Below are positions 34,842-45,612 of a stretch of DNA of 64,000 nucleotides, one piece after another; position 1 is the first letter of the stretch, and every line of letters starts with the position of its first letter. The notes under the pieces are model-generated. The model was not told the origin of the DNA and made no database searches. It saw nothing but the letters and a program-made list of their open reading frames with translations. Source of the stretch: Elephas maximus indicus. Lineage: Eukaryota > Chordata > Mammalia > Proboscidea > Elephantidae. The translations under genes and the position numbers were made by a program. The stretch spans positions 41,754,249-41,818,248 of the forward strand of contig NC_064832.1 of NCBI RefSeq assembly GCF_024166365.1. Direction: 5' to 3'.

Positions 34842-35144
34842 AAAAAATGACAGCTTTATTGATATGTAATTCACATTCCATAAAGTTTACCCTTTTATAG
34901 TATACAATTCAGTGATTTTTAGTATATTCACATGCTTTTGCATCCATCACTGGCCTCTAATTTCAAAACATTTCATCACCCTAAATAGAAACACCATACC
35001 TATTAACAGCTATTGATCATTATTCCTCTTCTAAATCCTTAGAAACTATAATCTACTTTTTCTCTATGGTTTTGCCTATTCTGGGCTTTTCCTATAAATG
35101 GAACCATACACTATATGGCCTTTTGTGTTTGGCTCTTTTCTTTA
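34842..35144 (-). mobile_element. L1 3' end inserted within L1
   Basis: Reversed L1 3' UTR (GCTTTATTGATATGTAATTC onward) is flanked by GGAATACTT at 34833-34841 and 35145-35153. It is a short 5'-truncated insertion in the older L1. Confidence 0.7.
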
Positions 35145-35507
35145 GGAATACTTTTTCTTTTTGCCTTGAGATATATTTTATCTAATATAGCATAGCTCAC
35201 CCACTCCACCTTTCCTATGGCTACTGTTTGCATGTTGTATCTTCTTACATTTTACTTGCAGTCTATGTCTTTGTATTTAAAATATATCTGTTATTGAGAT
35301 ACATTTTTTCTTTATTAATCCATTCTGAAAATTTATGCCTTTGAATGAGTGCGTTTAGTCCATTATCATTTAATATCCTTATCAATACGTTTGATTTGTA
35401 GGTCTACCATTTGTTACTAGTTTTCTATTTGTCATTTTTTATTTTGGTCCTCACGTCCTTGTTCATTTCCATTTTAAAAAATATTTAAATCTATAATTTG
35501 ACAATTT

Positions 35508-36117
35508 TGTTGTCAAGGATTTCATTTTACTTGGATCCACAATCAACAGCCATGGAAGCAGCAGTCAAGAAATCAAAAGATGCATTGCATTGGGCAAATC
35601 TGCTGCAAAGGACCTCTTCCAAGTGTTGACGAGCAAAGATGTCACCCTGAAGACTAAGGTGCGCCTGACCCAAGCCATGGTATTTTCAATCACATCATAT
35701 GTATGTGAAAGACAGACAATGAATAAGGAAGACTGAAGAAGAGTTGATGCCTTTGAATTGTGGTGTTGGCGAAGAATATTGAATATACCATGCACTGCCA
35801 AAAGAACGAACATATCTGTCTTGGAAGAAGTGTAGCCAGAATGCTCCTTAGAGGCGAGGATGGTGAGACTGTGTCTTACATACTTTGGACATGTTGTCAG
35901 GAGGGATCAGTCCCTGGAGAAGGACATCATGCTTGGCAGAGTACAGGGTCAGCAGAAAAGAGGAAGACCCTCAACAAGGTGGATCGACGCAGTGGCTGCA
36001 ACAATGAGCTCCAGCATAACAATGATTGTAAGGATGGTGCAGGACCGGGCAGTGTTTTGTTCTGTTGTGCATAGGGTTGCTATGAGTTGGAACCAACTTG
36101 ACAGCACCTAACAACAA
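35508..36117 (+). mobile_element. RTE LINE 3' end (copy C)
   Basis: TTGTCAAGGATTTCATTTTAC at about 35512 starts a 5'-truncated RTE. Its ORF2 C-terminal part reads in two frames (for example ARMLLRGEDGE and MVRLCLTYFGHVVRRDQSLE). It ends with the CAGCACCTAACAACAACA tail and interrupts L1. Confidence 0.9.
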
Positions 36118-36370
36118 CATATATATTTCAGTTTCATTTTAATTTTTATATTGGGGTTTTTAGTTCTGTTTCTTTAATTTTTAATAGTCATCTTAGGGAT
36201 TACAATATATATCTTTAATGCTTCACATTCCACATATAGCTAACATTGTATCACTTTCTGTAAATATATTTAAAAAAATTTTTTTTAACCTTGTAAATCC
36301 ATATTTCCTCCCCCAGGTTTTATGATAGTCTTGTGAGGGAGGCAGAATAATGGACCCTTAAAGATGTCCA

Positions 36371-36393
36371 GGGGAGACCTGGTGGTGCAGTGT
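36371..36393 (+). mobile_element. AfroSINE head fragment
   Basis: GGGGAGACCTGGTGGTGCAG matches only the first bases of AfroSINE. The ABI2 retrocopy follows immediately. Confidence 0.5.
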
Positions 36394-36394
36394 T

Positions 36395-37557
<1,163 letters not shown>

Positions 37558-38962
37558 CAAAAAAATGGTGACTATACACATGGAAATCACCAGATGGAAT
37601 ACACAGGAATCAAATCGACTGCATCTGTGGACAGGCAAGATGAAGAAGCCCAACATCATCAGTCAGAACAAGGTCAAGGGGTAACTGTGGAACAGATCAT
37701 AGATCGCTCATATGCAGGTTCAAGTTGAAGTCAGGAACCATCTAGATGATCTAGAGATCATATCAAGAATAGGTTTGATGCAGTGAGCACTCCTGACCGA
37801 AGACCAGATGAGTTGTGGAATGACCTCAAGGACATCATACATGAAGAAAGCAAAAGGTTATTAAAAAGACAGGAAAGAAAGAAAAGACCAAAATGGATGT
37901 CAGAAGAGACTCTGGAACTTGCTTTTGAACTTAGAGTAACAAAAGCAAATGAAAGAAATGATAAAGTAAAAGAACTGAACAGAAGATTTCAAAGGGTGGC
38001 ATGGGAAGACAAAATAAAGGATTATAATGAAATGTGCAAAGACAGGGAGTTAGAAAACCAAAATGGAGGAACATGCTCAGCATTCTTCAAGCTGAAATAA
38101 TTGAAGAAAAAATTCAAGCCTCAAGTTTCAATATTGAAGGATTCTATGGGCAAAATATTGGAGGAAGACTCATTAACGACCTTCAATATACAGATGACAT
38201 AACCTTGCTTGCTGAAAGCAAAGAGGACATGAAGCACTCACTGATGAAGAACAAAGTCTACAGCCTTTAATACAGATTATACTTCAACATAAAGAAAACA
38301 AAAATCCTCACAACTGAACTAATAAGCAATATTATGGTAAATAGAGAAAATTGAAGTTGTCAAGGGTTTCACTTTACTTGGATCTATGTTCAATGCCCAT
38401 GGGAGCAGCAGTAAAGAAATCAAATGACATTTTGCATTGGGCAAATCTGCTGCAAAAGACCTCTTTTAAGTGTTAAAATGCAAAGATGTCAACTTTGAGG
38501 GCTGAGGTGCACCTGATCCAAGCCATGGTATTTTCAATCGACTCATATGCATGTGGAAGCTGAACAATGAATAAGGGATACCAAAGAAGAATTGATGGAT
38601 TTGAATTATGGTTTTGCCAAAGAATACTGAATGTACCACAGACTGCCAAAAGAACAAACAAATCTGTCTTGGAAGAAGTACAGCCAGAATGCCCCTTCTA
38701 AGGGAAGATGGCAAGTTACTTCATCTCACGTGCTTTGGACATGTTAACAGGAGGCACCAATCCCTGGAAAAAGACATCATGGTTTATAAAGTAGAGGATC
38801 AAGAGGAAGGCACTCAATGAGATGGACTGTCACTGTGGCTGCAACAATGGGCTCAAACACAGCAACAATTTTGAGGATGATGCTGGACTGAATGGTATTT
38901 CATTCTATTGTACCTAGGGTCCCTGTGAGTCAGAAGTGACTCAATGGCACCTAAAACAACTA
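37558..38962 (+). mobile_element. RTE LINE with RT domain deleted (copy D)
   Basis: Positions 37558-38158 carry the end of the endonuclease and the linker; the open frame 37783-38100 includes STPDRRPDELWNDLKDIIHEE. At about 38159 the sequence jumps from ATGGGCAAAATATTG to GAGGAAGACTCATTAACG, skipping roughly 0.8 kb that should hold most RT motifs. The YADD-like box follows as QYTDDITLL near 38190. It then continues to the 3' end near 38962. Confidence 0.9.
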
Positions 38963-39017
38963 TGTGTGTGTGTGTGTATATATACACACACGTACATATG
39001 CATATATATGTGTATAT
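38963..39017. repeat. TG/TA microsatellite
   Basis: TGTGTGTGTG passes into TATATACACACACG and more TA/TG units at the 3' end of the RTE copy. Confidence 0.85.
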
Positions 39018-39165
39018 ACATTAAAATTTCATCTTAATTTTTCTGTTGGCTTTTTAGCTCTGTTTCTTTGCATTAATTTTTAATAGTTGTCCTAGAGATT
39101 ACAATACATATCTTTAATATTTCACATTCCATTTACAGTAAATATTGTATCACTTTCTTAAGCAG
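39018..39165 (-). mobile_element. L1 fragment duplicated with the RTE end
   Basis: This piece aligns with 36118-36270 (both contain TTTTTAATAGTYRTCYTAG and TATTTCACATTCCA-type wording), and each follows an RTE 3' end. Confidence 0.75.
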
Positions 39166-39169
39166 AACA

Positions 39170-39611
39170 GTGATGGTCTGGCCACGTTAGGGTGGACGCG
39201 TGAGGTGTTGGATGAAAACAGGCACCTTAAAGGACAGCCTCATCCGAGCCCTCCTGCTGCAGGCTGTCCTCTGAACCAGGGGTCCTTCAGGTAGGGGGTC
39301 CTGGGTTACTTTGGATACTCCCGCATACTCGGCACAGAGTGCTAGGTTCTGGGCCTGCTGACTGTTCTTTTCTGAATGAGACCTCTCTGCAAATATGCTC
39401 CACCAGAAGCTGGGCCAGGCCAAGAAGCCCTCCAGCGTAAGTTTGCGACCCCATTCCTGGTGCCCCAATTGTCCAGATTGTGTCGGAGTGTGACTGCCTC
39501 TGTCCCCGTGGGAGCTTCTTCTTTCACAACCACCTGCGGTGTGTCCGCGAGTCTGAACCCCGTGTTGCCTTGTGCTGCTCTCCACGTTGCTCCCAGGCCC
39601 TTGAGCTCTTT
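39170..39611. other. GC-rich block, unidentified
   Basis: This block is clearly richer in G+C and CpG than its surroundings. The longest frame is 145 codons on the minus strand (39187-39624), with others on the plus strand. I recognise none of them. A consensus splice donor GTAAGT lies on the plus strand at 39437-39442. It may be an old retrocopy, an exon fragment or a CpG island remnant. Confidence 0.35.
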
Positions 39612-39690
39612 CTTTTTTTCTCAATATTTTGGAACCGAGGTTGGTTGAATTTACGGATGCCGAAAGTGTGGATACAAAGGCCTAACTCTA
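39612..39690 (+). mobile_element. Tigger-type transposon end
   Basis: GGTTGGTTGAATTTACGGATG and GTGTGGATACAAAGGCC resemble the terminal repeat of a Tigger/pogo element. Only one end is seen. Confidence 0.45.
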
Positions 39691-39998
39691 TGTCCAGGTT
39701 TTATAGTTTTCTGTAGGGGAGTCATTTGGTTGTTTTTAAACCATTATTTCTACAACCTGAAGTTAGTGATAGGCTTTTTTTTTTTCCTTATAAATTTAGT
39801 TCTTTTGTTGTTGAAAATATAGACAGCAAAACACACACCCATTCAACAGCTTCTACATATACAACTTAGGGACATTGATTACTTCCTTTGAGTTGTGCAG
39901 CCATTCTCACTCTATTTGAGTTGTTCCTCCTTTATTAAAATAAACTCAGTGCTTCCTAAGGTTTCTGCTAATCCTTTGAGTCAATTTGATCCCATATA

Positions 39999-40126
39999 CA
40001 AAACCAAACTCACTGCGGTGGAGTCAATTCTGACCTACTGCAGCCCCATAGGACAGAGTAGAACTACTCCAGAAGGTTTCCAAAGCTGTAATCTTTAGGG
40101 CATCCAATTGCCACATCTTTCTCCTA
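39999..40126 (-). mobile_element. AfroSINE, long form, headless
   Basis: Only the tail and body are present. The target duplication is GATCCCATATA (39988-39998) and GATCTCATATA (40127-40137), so the truncation happened at insertion. Confidence 0.9.
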
Positions 40127-40166
40127 GATCTCATATAGAGAGCTCTTAAAAGAGCATAATACTCAA

Positions 40167-40332
40167 AAAAAAAAAGCCCACCCAGTGTCATCGAGTCGAT
40201 TCCGACTCATAGCAACCCTATAGGACAGAGTAGAACTGCCCCATAAAATTTCCAAGGAGCACCTGGTGGATTGGAACTGCTGACCCTTTGGTTAGTAGCC
40301 GTAGCACTTAACCACTACGCCACCAGGGTTTC
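40167..40332 (-). mobile_element. AfroSINE, short form
   Basis: The complete reversed copy is flanked by CATAATACTCAA (40155-40166) and CATAATATTCAA (40333-40344). It lies 41 bases from the preceding SINE. Confidence 0.95.
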
Positions 40333-41059
40333 CATAATATTCAAGGCAGACCTTTTTTACTAGTTAAGCTAAACTGTTGTTCAGTTTTATGATAATTTCA
40401 GGGGATATTTTTAGTTTAAGATTTAAATATTATCTCAGGACAATAGTTTTAGGGGTTCATTCACCCTCCGTGGCTCCAGAAAGTCTAAAGTCCATAAAAA
40501 TATGAAATTCTGTTGTTCATTTTCCCACTTTTGATCAGGATTCAGCTGTGGAACCTTTGATCAAAATGTTCAGTAATGGTAGCTGAGCACATTCCAGTTC
40601 TTCTGGTCTTGTGGCAAAGAAGGCAGTTGTTCATGGTGGCAATTACAACACATTCTGTATCCTCCTCCTGTTCCTCACCCTCCTTCTTCCTCTATTGCTG
40701 CAGGTGAATATAGACCAATTTTTGTGCCTTGGATGGCCATATGCAAGCTTCTAAGACCCCAGCCACTACACAATGAACTAGGAGGCAGAATGGAAGACTA
40801 AACACATTATAAGGCCAGGTAACTAGAATGTACCATGAAACCATGACACCAAAACTCCAAACCAAGGAACCAAATCCCTTGAGGTGTGTGTTTGTACATA
40901 AGCAGCCTCAGCAGCTAATTCTTTTTTTCTTTTTTGGTCATTGTTGTAAATACATCTATCACACAACTGTTGCCAACTCAACTTTCTACAGGTGTACAAC
41001 GTATTGACAGAAATGACAATTATTGGCTGTGCAACCCCAGCCTTAATCTGGAAGATTCT

Positions 41060-41215
41060 ATGATAAATTAATGTGCTAAATGAAATCGTCCTGGGCTTTT
41101 TCAGTCAGACTTTTGTTTGGCATCCGGCTATGTTACTCTTGAGCTGTATGACTTTGGACAAGTTAATTAATCTTACTGGGCTTCAGTTTTCTCATATATG
41201 TATGATTAGCTTCCA
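41060..41215 (+). mobile_element. MIR SINE, partial
   Basis: GAGCTGTATGACTTTGGACAAG and CTGGGCTTCAGTTTTCTCAT fit the MIR core. Confidence 0.65.
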
Positions 41216-41227
41216 AATACCAGGTTG

Positions 41228-41273
41228 TTATGCAAAAATCAGTATTATGCAAAAATCAGTATTATGCAAAAAT
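41228..41273. repeat. 17-bp tandem repeat, 2.7 units
   Basis: The unit TTATGCAAAAATCAGTA occurs at 41228-41244 and 41245-41261, and partly at 41262-41273, without mismatch. Confidence 0.9.
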
Positions 41274-41379
41274 GAAGGATGACCACATAAGATCACAAAG
41301 GGGAAGATGACTACATAATTACATAAGTACCAAATTATATCATTACATAGCTGCTAAATGACTGAGAATCGTGGCCCAG

Positions 41380-41433
41380 CCATGATTAGGTTGGGCCAGT
41401 TAGGTTGACACATAACTTTAACCATCATAGCCA
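41380..41433 (+). mobile_element. LTR 3' fragment
   Basis: GTTGGGCCAGTTAGGTTGAC followed by ACATAACTTTAACCATCATA resembles the right ends of the LTRs at 13971 and 32884. Confidence 0.4.
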
Positions 41434-41639
41434 GCATTACTCTTGGCTCACACCTAGGCGTTCTTTACTGCCAGACATACATTGTTAATGTGCAAAATAG
41501 TCAGTTGGTACTTTTTTCACTATCATCATAGCTGTGAATGGATAATGAGATAGTTGATAAATGAGGAGTGGGTGTATATAAGGAGCAAACATTACCTCCT
41601 GGTAGTATTGTTGGGAGGATTAAAATAAGATCTCAGTTT

Positions 41640-41940
41640 AGAGTTCACTTTCTGTAGGAAGCCCTTCATAACTACTCCCCTACTCCCATCCCTCTTCCCA
41701 GCATGTCTTGGTTAGCTGTTTCTTCCTGTGTATTCCCATAATATCCAGTACTTGTTCTATGAAAACTTACGTAGTATTTTTATTGTATTTTTCACTTTAC
41801 TTGTCAGTAAATTCCTTAAGAGTAGGAAACCTGTATTGTTCATCCCTGTATCTCCTATGTCTAGAACATTGCCTGATAAAGAGTAGGTAGTCAATGCAAC
41901 TTATTAAATAAATGAATTAATAAATGCACCTAGCATAGAG
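41640..41940 (+). mobile_element. L2 LINE 3' end
   Basis: AAGCCCTTCATAACTACTCC, CCCTGTATCTCCTATGTC and TAGAACATTGCCTGATAAAG follow the usual L2 3' order, ending in AATAAATGAATTAATAAATG. Confidence 0.75.
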
Positions 41941-42397
41941 CCAGGAACAGAATATACCTCCATTATATGTTAGTTCCTTCCTTCTTCCTTTAGTGGAAAT
42001 AGACATTTTGCAATTATTTATTAATACCAATAAACTTCTCCCCTTCCCTTCTCATGTTCATATGTCAGTCATTAGATTAATCTCTAAATAAAGTAGGTAA
42101 CTGGCTGAGTGCGTGTTTATTTAATATCTGACATACACACAGCTGGTTTTATTTTTGGTAATTGCAGTAAGAGTAGTCTTGTGCCTTTTCGAAATTAGAG
42201 CAAAAGATGAAAGAAAAATAAAAGCATGTCAAAAGGCAACAAATTTATAAGTTTAGAGCATCTCTAACTAATCTCTCACATCAGTCTTCTGAAACTTTCG
42301 GGCTCCATGTGGGAGACTGGATTATTGGGAGACTATGGAGAGTGACACACATTCAAAGTGGCATGCACTGGGCCACCATCTTTGAGCAGGGCACCAC
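41941..42397. other. Non-coding, nothing recognised
   Basis: No gene or repeat is recognised. Confidence 0.4.
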
Positions 42398-42410
42398 TGT
42401 TTGTTTCCTA

Positions 42411-42570
42411 AACCAAAACCCATTGCTGTTGAGTCGATTCTGACTCATAGCGACCCTATAGGACAGAGCAGAACTGCCCCATATGGTTTCCAAGGAGCAC
42501 CTGGTGGATTTGAACTGCTGACCTTTTGGTTAGCAGCTATAGCTCTTAACCACTATGCTATCAGGGTTTC
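42411..42570 (-). mobile_element. AfroSINE, short form, perfect TSD
   Basis: The complete reversed copy has identical 13-base duplications TGTTTGTTTCCTA at 42398-42410 and 42571-42583. It is among the youngest insertions in the window. Confidence 0.97.
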
Positions 42571-42583
42571 TGTTTGTTTCCTA

Positions 42584-44193
42584 TTTGGGTCAAAATCGAT
42601 GGGCAACAGATTTTGTTGCTGTGCAATACGTACACTGCCCTCATTTACGTCGGTAATTACTGAATCGTTCCAAATCAGTTCAAAGCCCTAGTTGCAGAAG
42701 CAAGTCTCAACATTTGATGTGCCTTAGGCCAAAGTCTATAGTCAGAATCAACATGTTAAGTTTTCTCCCATATGAACAAAGCTGACCAATGCAAACCACA
42801 AGCCATTCTATTTTAAAAATAGAGATATATATGTGAGATAACATTTTGAAAGCACTTTTCATTCAACTATAAATATTTTCTTTCTCCATAGATTTCTTAA
42901 TAGGGTTGAAAGAAATTTTATAATAAATACAGTAAAACTGAGGCATTAGGGTAGATAACACAATGACATTAGACTTAATATGTATTTTATTTATTTGTAT
43001 GTTAAGCTAAGGAGCATTTTGAAGATAACTAAATATAGTTTTCAGCTTCCTGGAAATCGAAGAAATATGCAGCAAGTTATGAAATCCTCTTTATCTGAAA
43101 AAAAGGAAGCATAATGTATCCTGTTCATCTCAGTCTGTGAAAAAGTGAATCTGACTTAAAAACTCATGACAAATGTGATTTCCTCAAGAGTGATTTTGGT
43201 TTGTTTGGGAGACATTATAATCTATATTATCTTAGTATGAATTTGCCTAAAACATGTTCAACAAGATGGTGAAAGGAGATAATGGGTGGAGGACTTACAG
43301 AAGCTGGGCATGTCAAAGAATAACTCAAATACATTAAATTGTGCTGTGTGATGTTTGATTATTTTTACATGCAAATTCCTTTCTCACACATTAGAGTCAG
43401 CTGGTAGGCCAAGTCAAAACAAAAAGCAAAATGAGATTTATAAGAGAAAAGGTATCTGGGGGAAAATCCTGCAGATATTCTGGGAACAATGAAACTTTAC
43501 TCTTTGCAGTTTTGGGGGGTATAAACTAATTACCTGTCACCTAGTAGAAGACTCAACCTGTATATTCTGTCATTGAACAGGATGATAAGAGGAAGCAGAA
43601 AAAACATTTCAGCTTTTTGTGGAATCTCAGAAAATGTTGAGTCTATCTGGCTGTGGAGTATAAATAATAAGCTGTCTCTGTATGACATCTGCTGGGTCTT
43701 CCATCAGCACCTCCACCTTGTTTAGGCCAGGTCTACATTACTTCCCTCATTGAATGTCTCATGAGAGTCTTCTAAATTCAATGAAGTAGGCCATAAGATG
43801 ATGAATCTTTTTCCTCAGCACCAGCCAATATTGAGGGGTGAAGAGAATTTCCACCAGGCATTACCTTCTTCCCTTTAAAGAAACTAGAAATCAGTACTGT
43901 TTAATGTATTGCAGAAGATCTTTGTATAGAACTCAGTTATAAACAATTAATGAATACAAGCATGTCACAAAAGTCAATTGGAATACAGTAAAAACGAAGA
44001 TGGTATGGAAAGGATGTGTGCTGTCTGCCATTCACTGGTAAATGGGCTTCTATTGCACTGCCTAATGCCAACTGAGAACTGCAGTGTTAGCCTTTAATAG
44101 GACTTGCCACACATACAGACTGTGTTATTCAGGAGAGGGTAGAATAGAATTGGAATGGTTGTCCAAATCTGGGCATCAGAACTATATTGTACT
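42584..44193. other. Single-copy non-coding DNA
   Basis: No gene or repeat is recognised over 1.6 kb. Confidence 0.45.
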
Positions 44194-44536
44194 GTTGTTG
44201 TTGTGCCCTGTCAAATTGATTCCAATTGACAGCAACCATATAGGACATAGTAGAACTGCCCCATAGGGTTTCCAGGGAGTGGCTGGTGAATTCGAACTGC
44301 CATCCTTTTGGTTAGTAGCCTGAGTTCTTAACCACTTCAGCATCCAAACCAAAAACTCATTGGCGTCTAGTCAATTCCGACTCATAGCAAGGTTTGAACC
44401 CTATAGAATAGAAGAGAACTGTCCCATAGGATTTCCAAGGAGCACCTGGTGGATTCGAACTTTAACCTTTTGGTTAGCAGCCATATCTCTTAACCACTAT
44501 GCCACCAGGGTTTCCAATTCACCACCAGGGCTTCAG
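44194..44536 (-). mobile_element. AfroSINE, short form, split by another AfroSINE
   Basis: The tail and body run from TACTGTTGTTGTTGTGCC to CTTAACCACTTCAGCATC near 44345. The last bases of the head (CACCACCAGGGCTTC) reappear at about 44520-44534, after the inserted copy. Confidence 0.85.
44347..44516 (-). mobile_element. AfroSINE, short form, inside an AfroSINE
   Basis: The copy runs from AACCAAAAACTCATTGGC to CACCAGGGTTTCC and carries a small insertion AGGTTTGAACC near 44390. Confidence 0.92.
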
Positions 44537-44648
44537 TACTGTACTAGTAGTATTCATTTGTCAAGAGGAACACCATAGGATTTAGCTCAGGAGTAGTTTA
44601 TTAGAGTATGTTATGAGTATTATAACATATAAGATACTAGAATATCTG

Positions 44649-44986
44649 CATAAACCATAGACTTCCAGAAGAATGAACAAATTAGTCTTAGAAGAAATAA
44701 AACCAGATTGATCCTTAGAAACAAGGATGGTAAAACTTCTTCTTGCTTACTTTGGACACATCATCAGGAAAGACCAATTGTATAGAGAAATACAACATGT
44801 TTAGTAGAGTAGAAGGACAGCAAAAACAAGGAAAACCCTCAATGAGATGGATTGACACAATAGCTGAAACGGTGGACTCGAACACACTAGTGGTCGTGAA
44901 GATGGCGCAGGAGCAGGCAACCTTTCATTCTGTTCTATGTAAGGTTGCCTTGAGTTGAAGCCAACTAGACAGCAACTAAAAACAAC
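44649..44986 (+). mobile_element. RTE LINE 3' end (copy E)
   Basis: It covers only the last 340 bp, from the block before GAAGAATGAACAAATTAG to CAACTAAAAACAAC. GAATATCT on both sides (44641-44648 and 44988-44995) is a possible target duplication. Confidence 0.85.
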
Positions 44987-45384
44987 AGAATATCTAAAAG
45001 TATGCACCCCACAGGCAAACAGCTTGACCACTACCTATGTGATGATGCTTAAGACATTTGACATCTCTGAGCTTTAATTTTCTCTTCATACAATGGGGAC
45101 AATGCTTTCCATACTATTGCTTGAAAGTTTATGATATAGTTTAGATACTGGATATGTGTAAAATTACTCTTTTGTTGTGGACATTTCCAAGTTCAGTTTT
45201 TATACTTGTCTGCTTGTAAAACCATCCTCACTCTTCAGAGTTCCTCAGTGACTATCTCTTTAGAGGTAAATCCACAATGATACACTCAGGAGCGAATTGC
45301 AAACTCAGAAGGCACAACATTTGGTTACACTTCAAAAAAACAGAAGTTTGTTGGAGCCATTGGGGGATTTGCATTGTAGGAAAG

Positions 45385-45612
45385 CAGTGTGTCCTTGGGG
45401 TTCAGAGCAGGGCGTCTAGAGTAAGGTTTGAAGCTGCGTCTGTGTGACCTTGCACAATTTATTTATTCTTTCTGTGCCTCAGATTGCTCATCTGTAAAAT
45501 GAGGACAATACTGTTATTTCCCTTATTAGATTGTTGTAGGATTAAATAAATTAATATGTGTAAAGCAGTTAAATTAGTGCTTGGCACGTAGTAAGTGCTT
45601 TATAATTGTTAG
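45385..45612 (+). mobile_element. MIR SINE
   Basis: GTGTGACCTTGCACAATTTA, CTCATCTGTAAAATGAGGAC and CTTGGCACGTAGTAAGTGC are clear MIR core and tail wording. Confidence 0.85.

Larger units (their letters stand above)
29330..36330 (-). mobile_element. Long degraded L1 (minus) hosting nested insertions
   Basis: Reversed L1 ORF2 is readable in pieces: 29330-30117, 32372-32883, 33555-34841, 35154-35507 and 36118-36330. Landmarks are the RT region near 32460-32690 (sense strand: DTEKAFDN-like block and KSGIKQGCLF) and the upstream EN-side block TAGGGATTACAATATATATC near 36190. Inserted in it are an RTE with its own nest (30118-32371), an LTR (32884-33324), an L1 3' end (34842-35144) and a second RTE end (35508-36117). 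The net L1 length is about 3.5 kb and it is full of stops. Confidence 0.75.
39780..41050 (-). mobile_element. L1 3' UTR-like repeat with two SINEs
   Basis: The block starts with a T run and reversed 3' end, and includes TTGGATGGCCATATGCAAGC near 40727, a phrase paralleled in the L1 3' UTR at 26870. It runs to CAACCCCAGCCTTAATCTGG near 41050. Two AfroSINEs interrupt it. That it is an L1 3' UTR subfamily is inference. Confidence 0.55.

Noticed and set aside
41228-41273. A CRISPR-like or iteron array
   Set aside because: There are only 2.7 units, without spacers, in a vertebrate genome.
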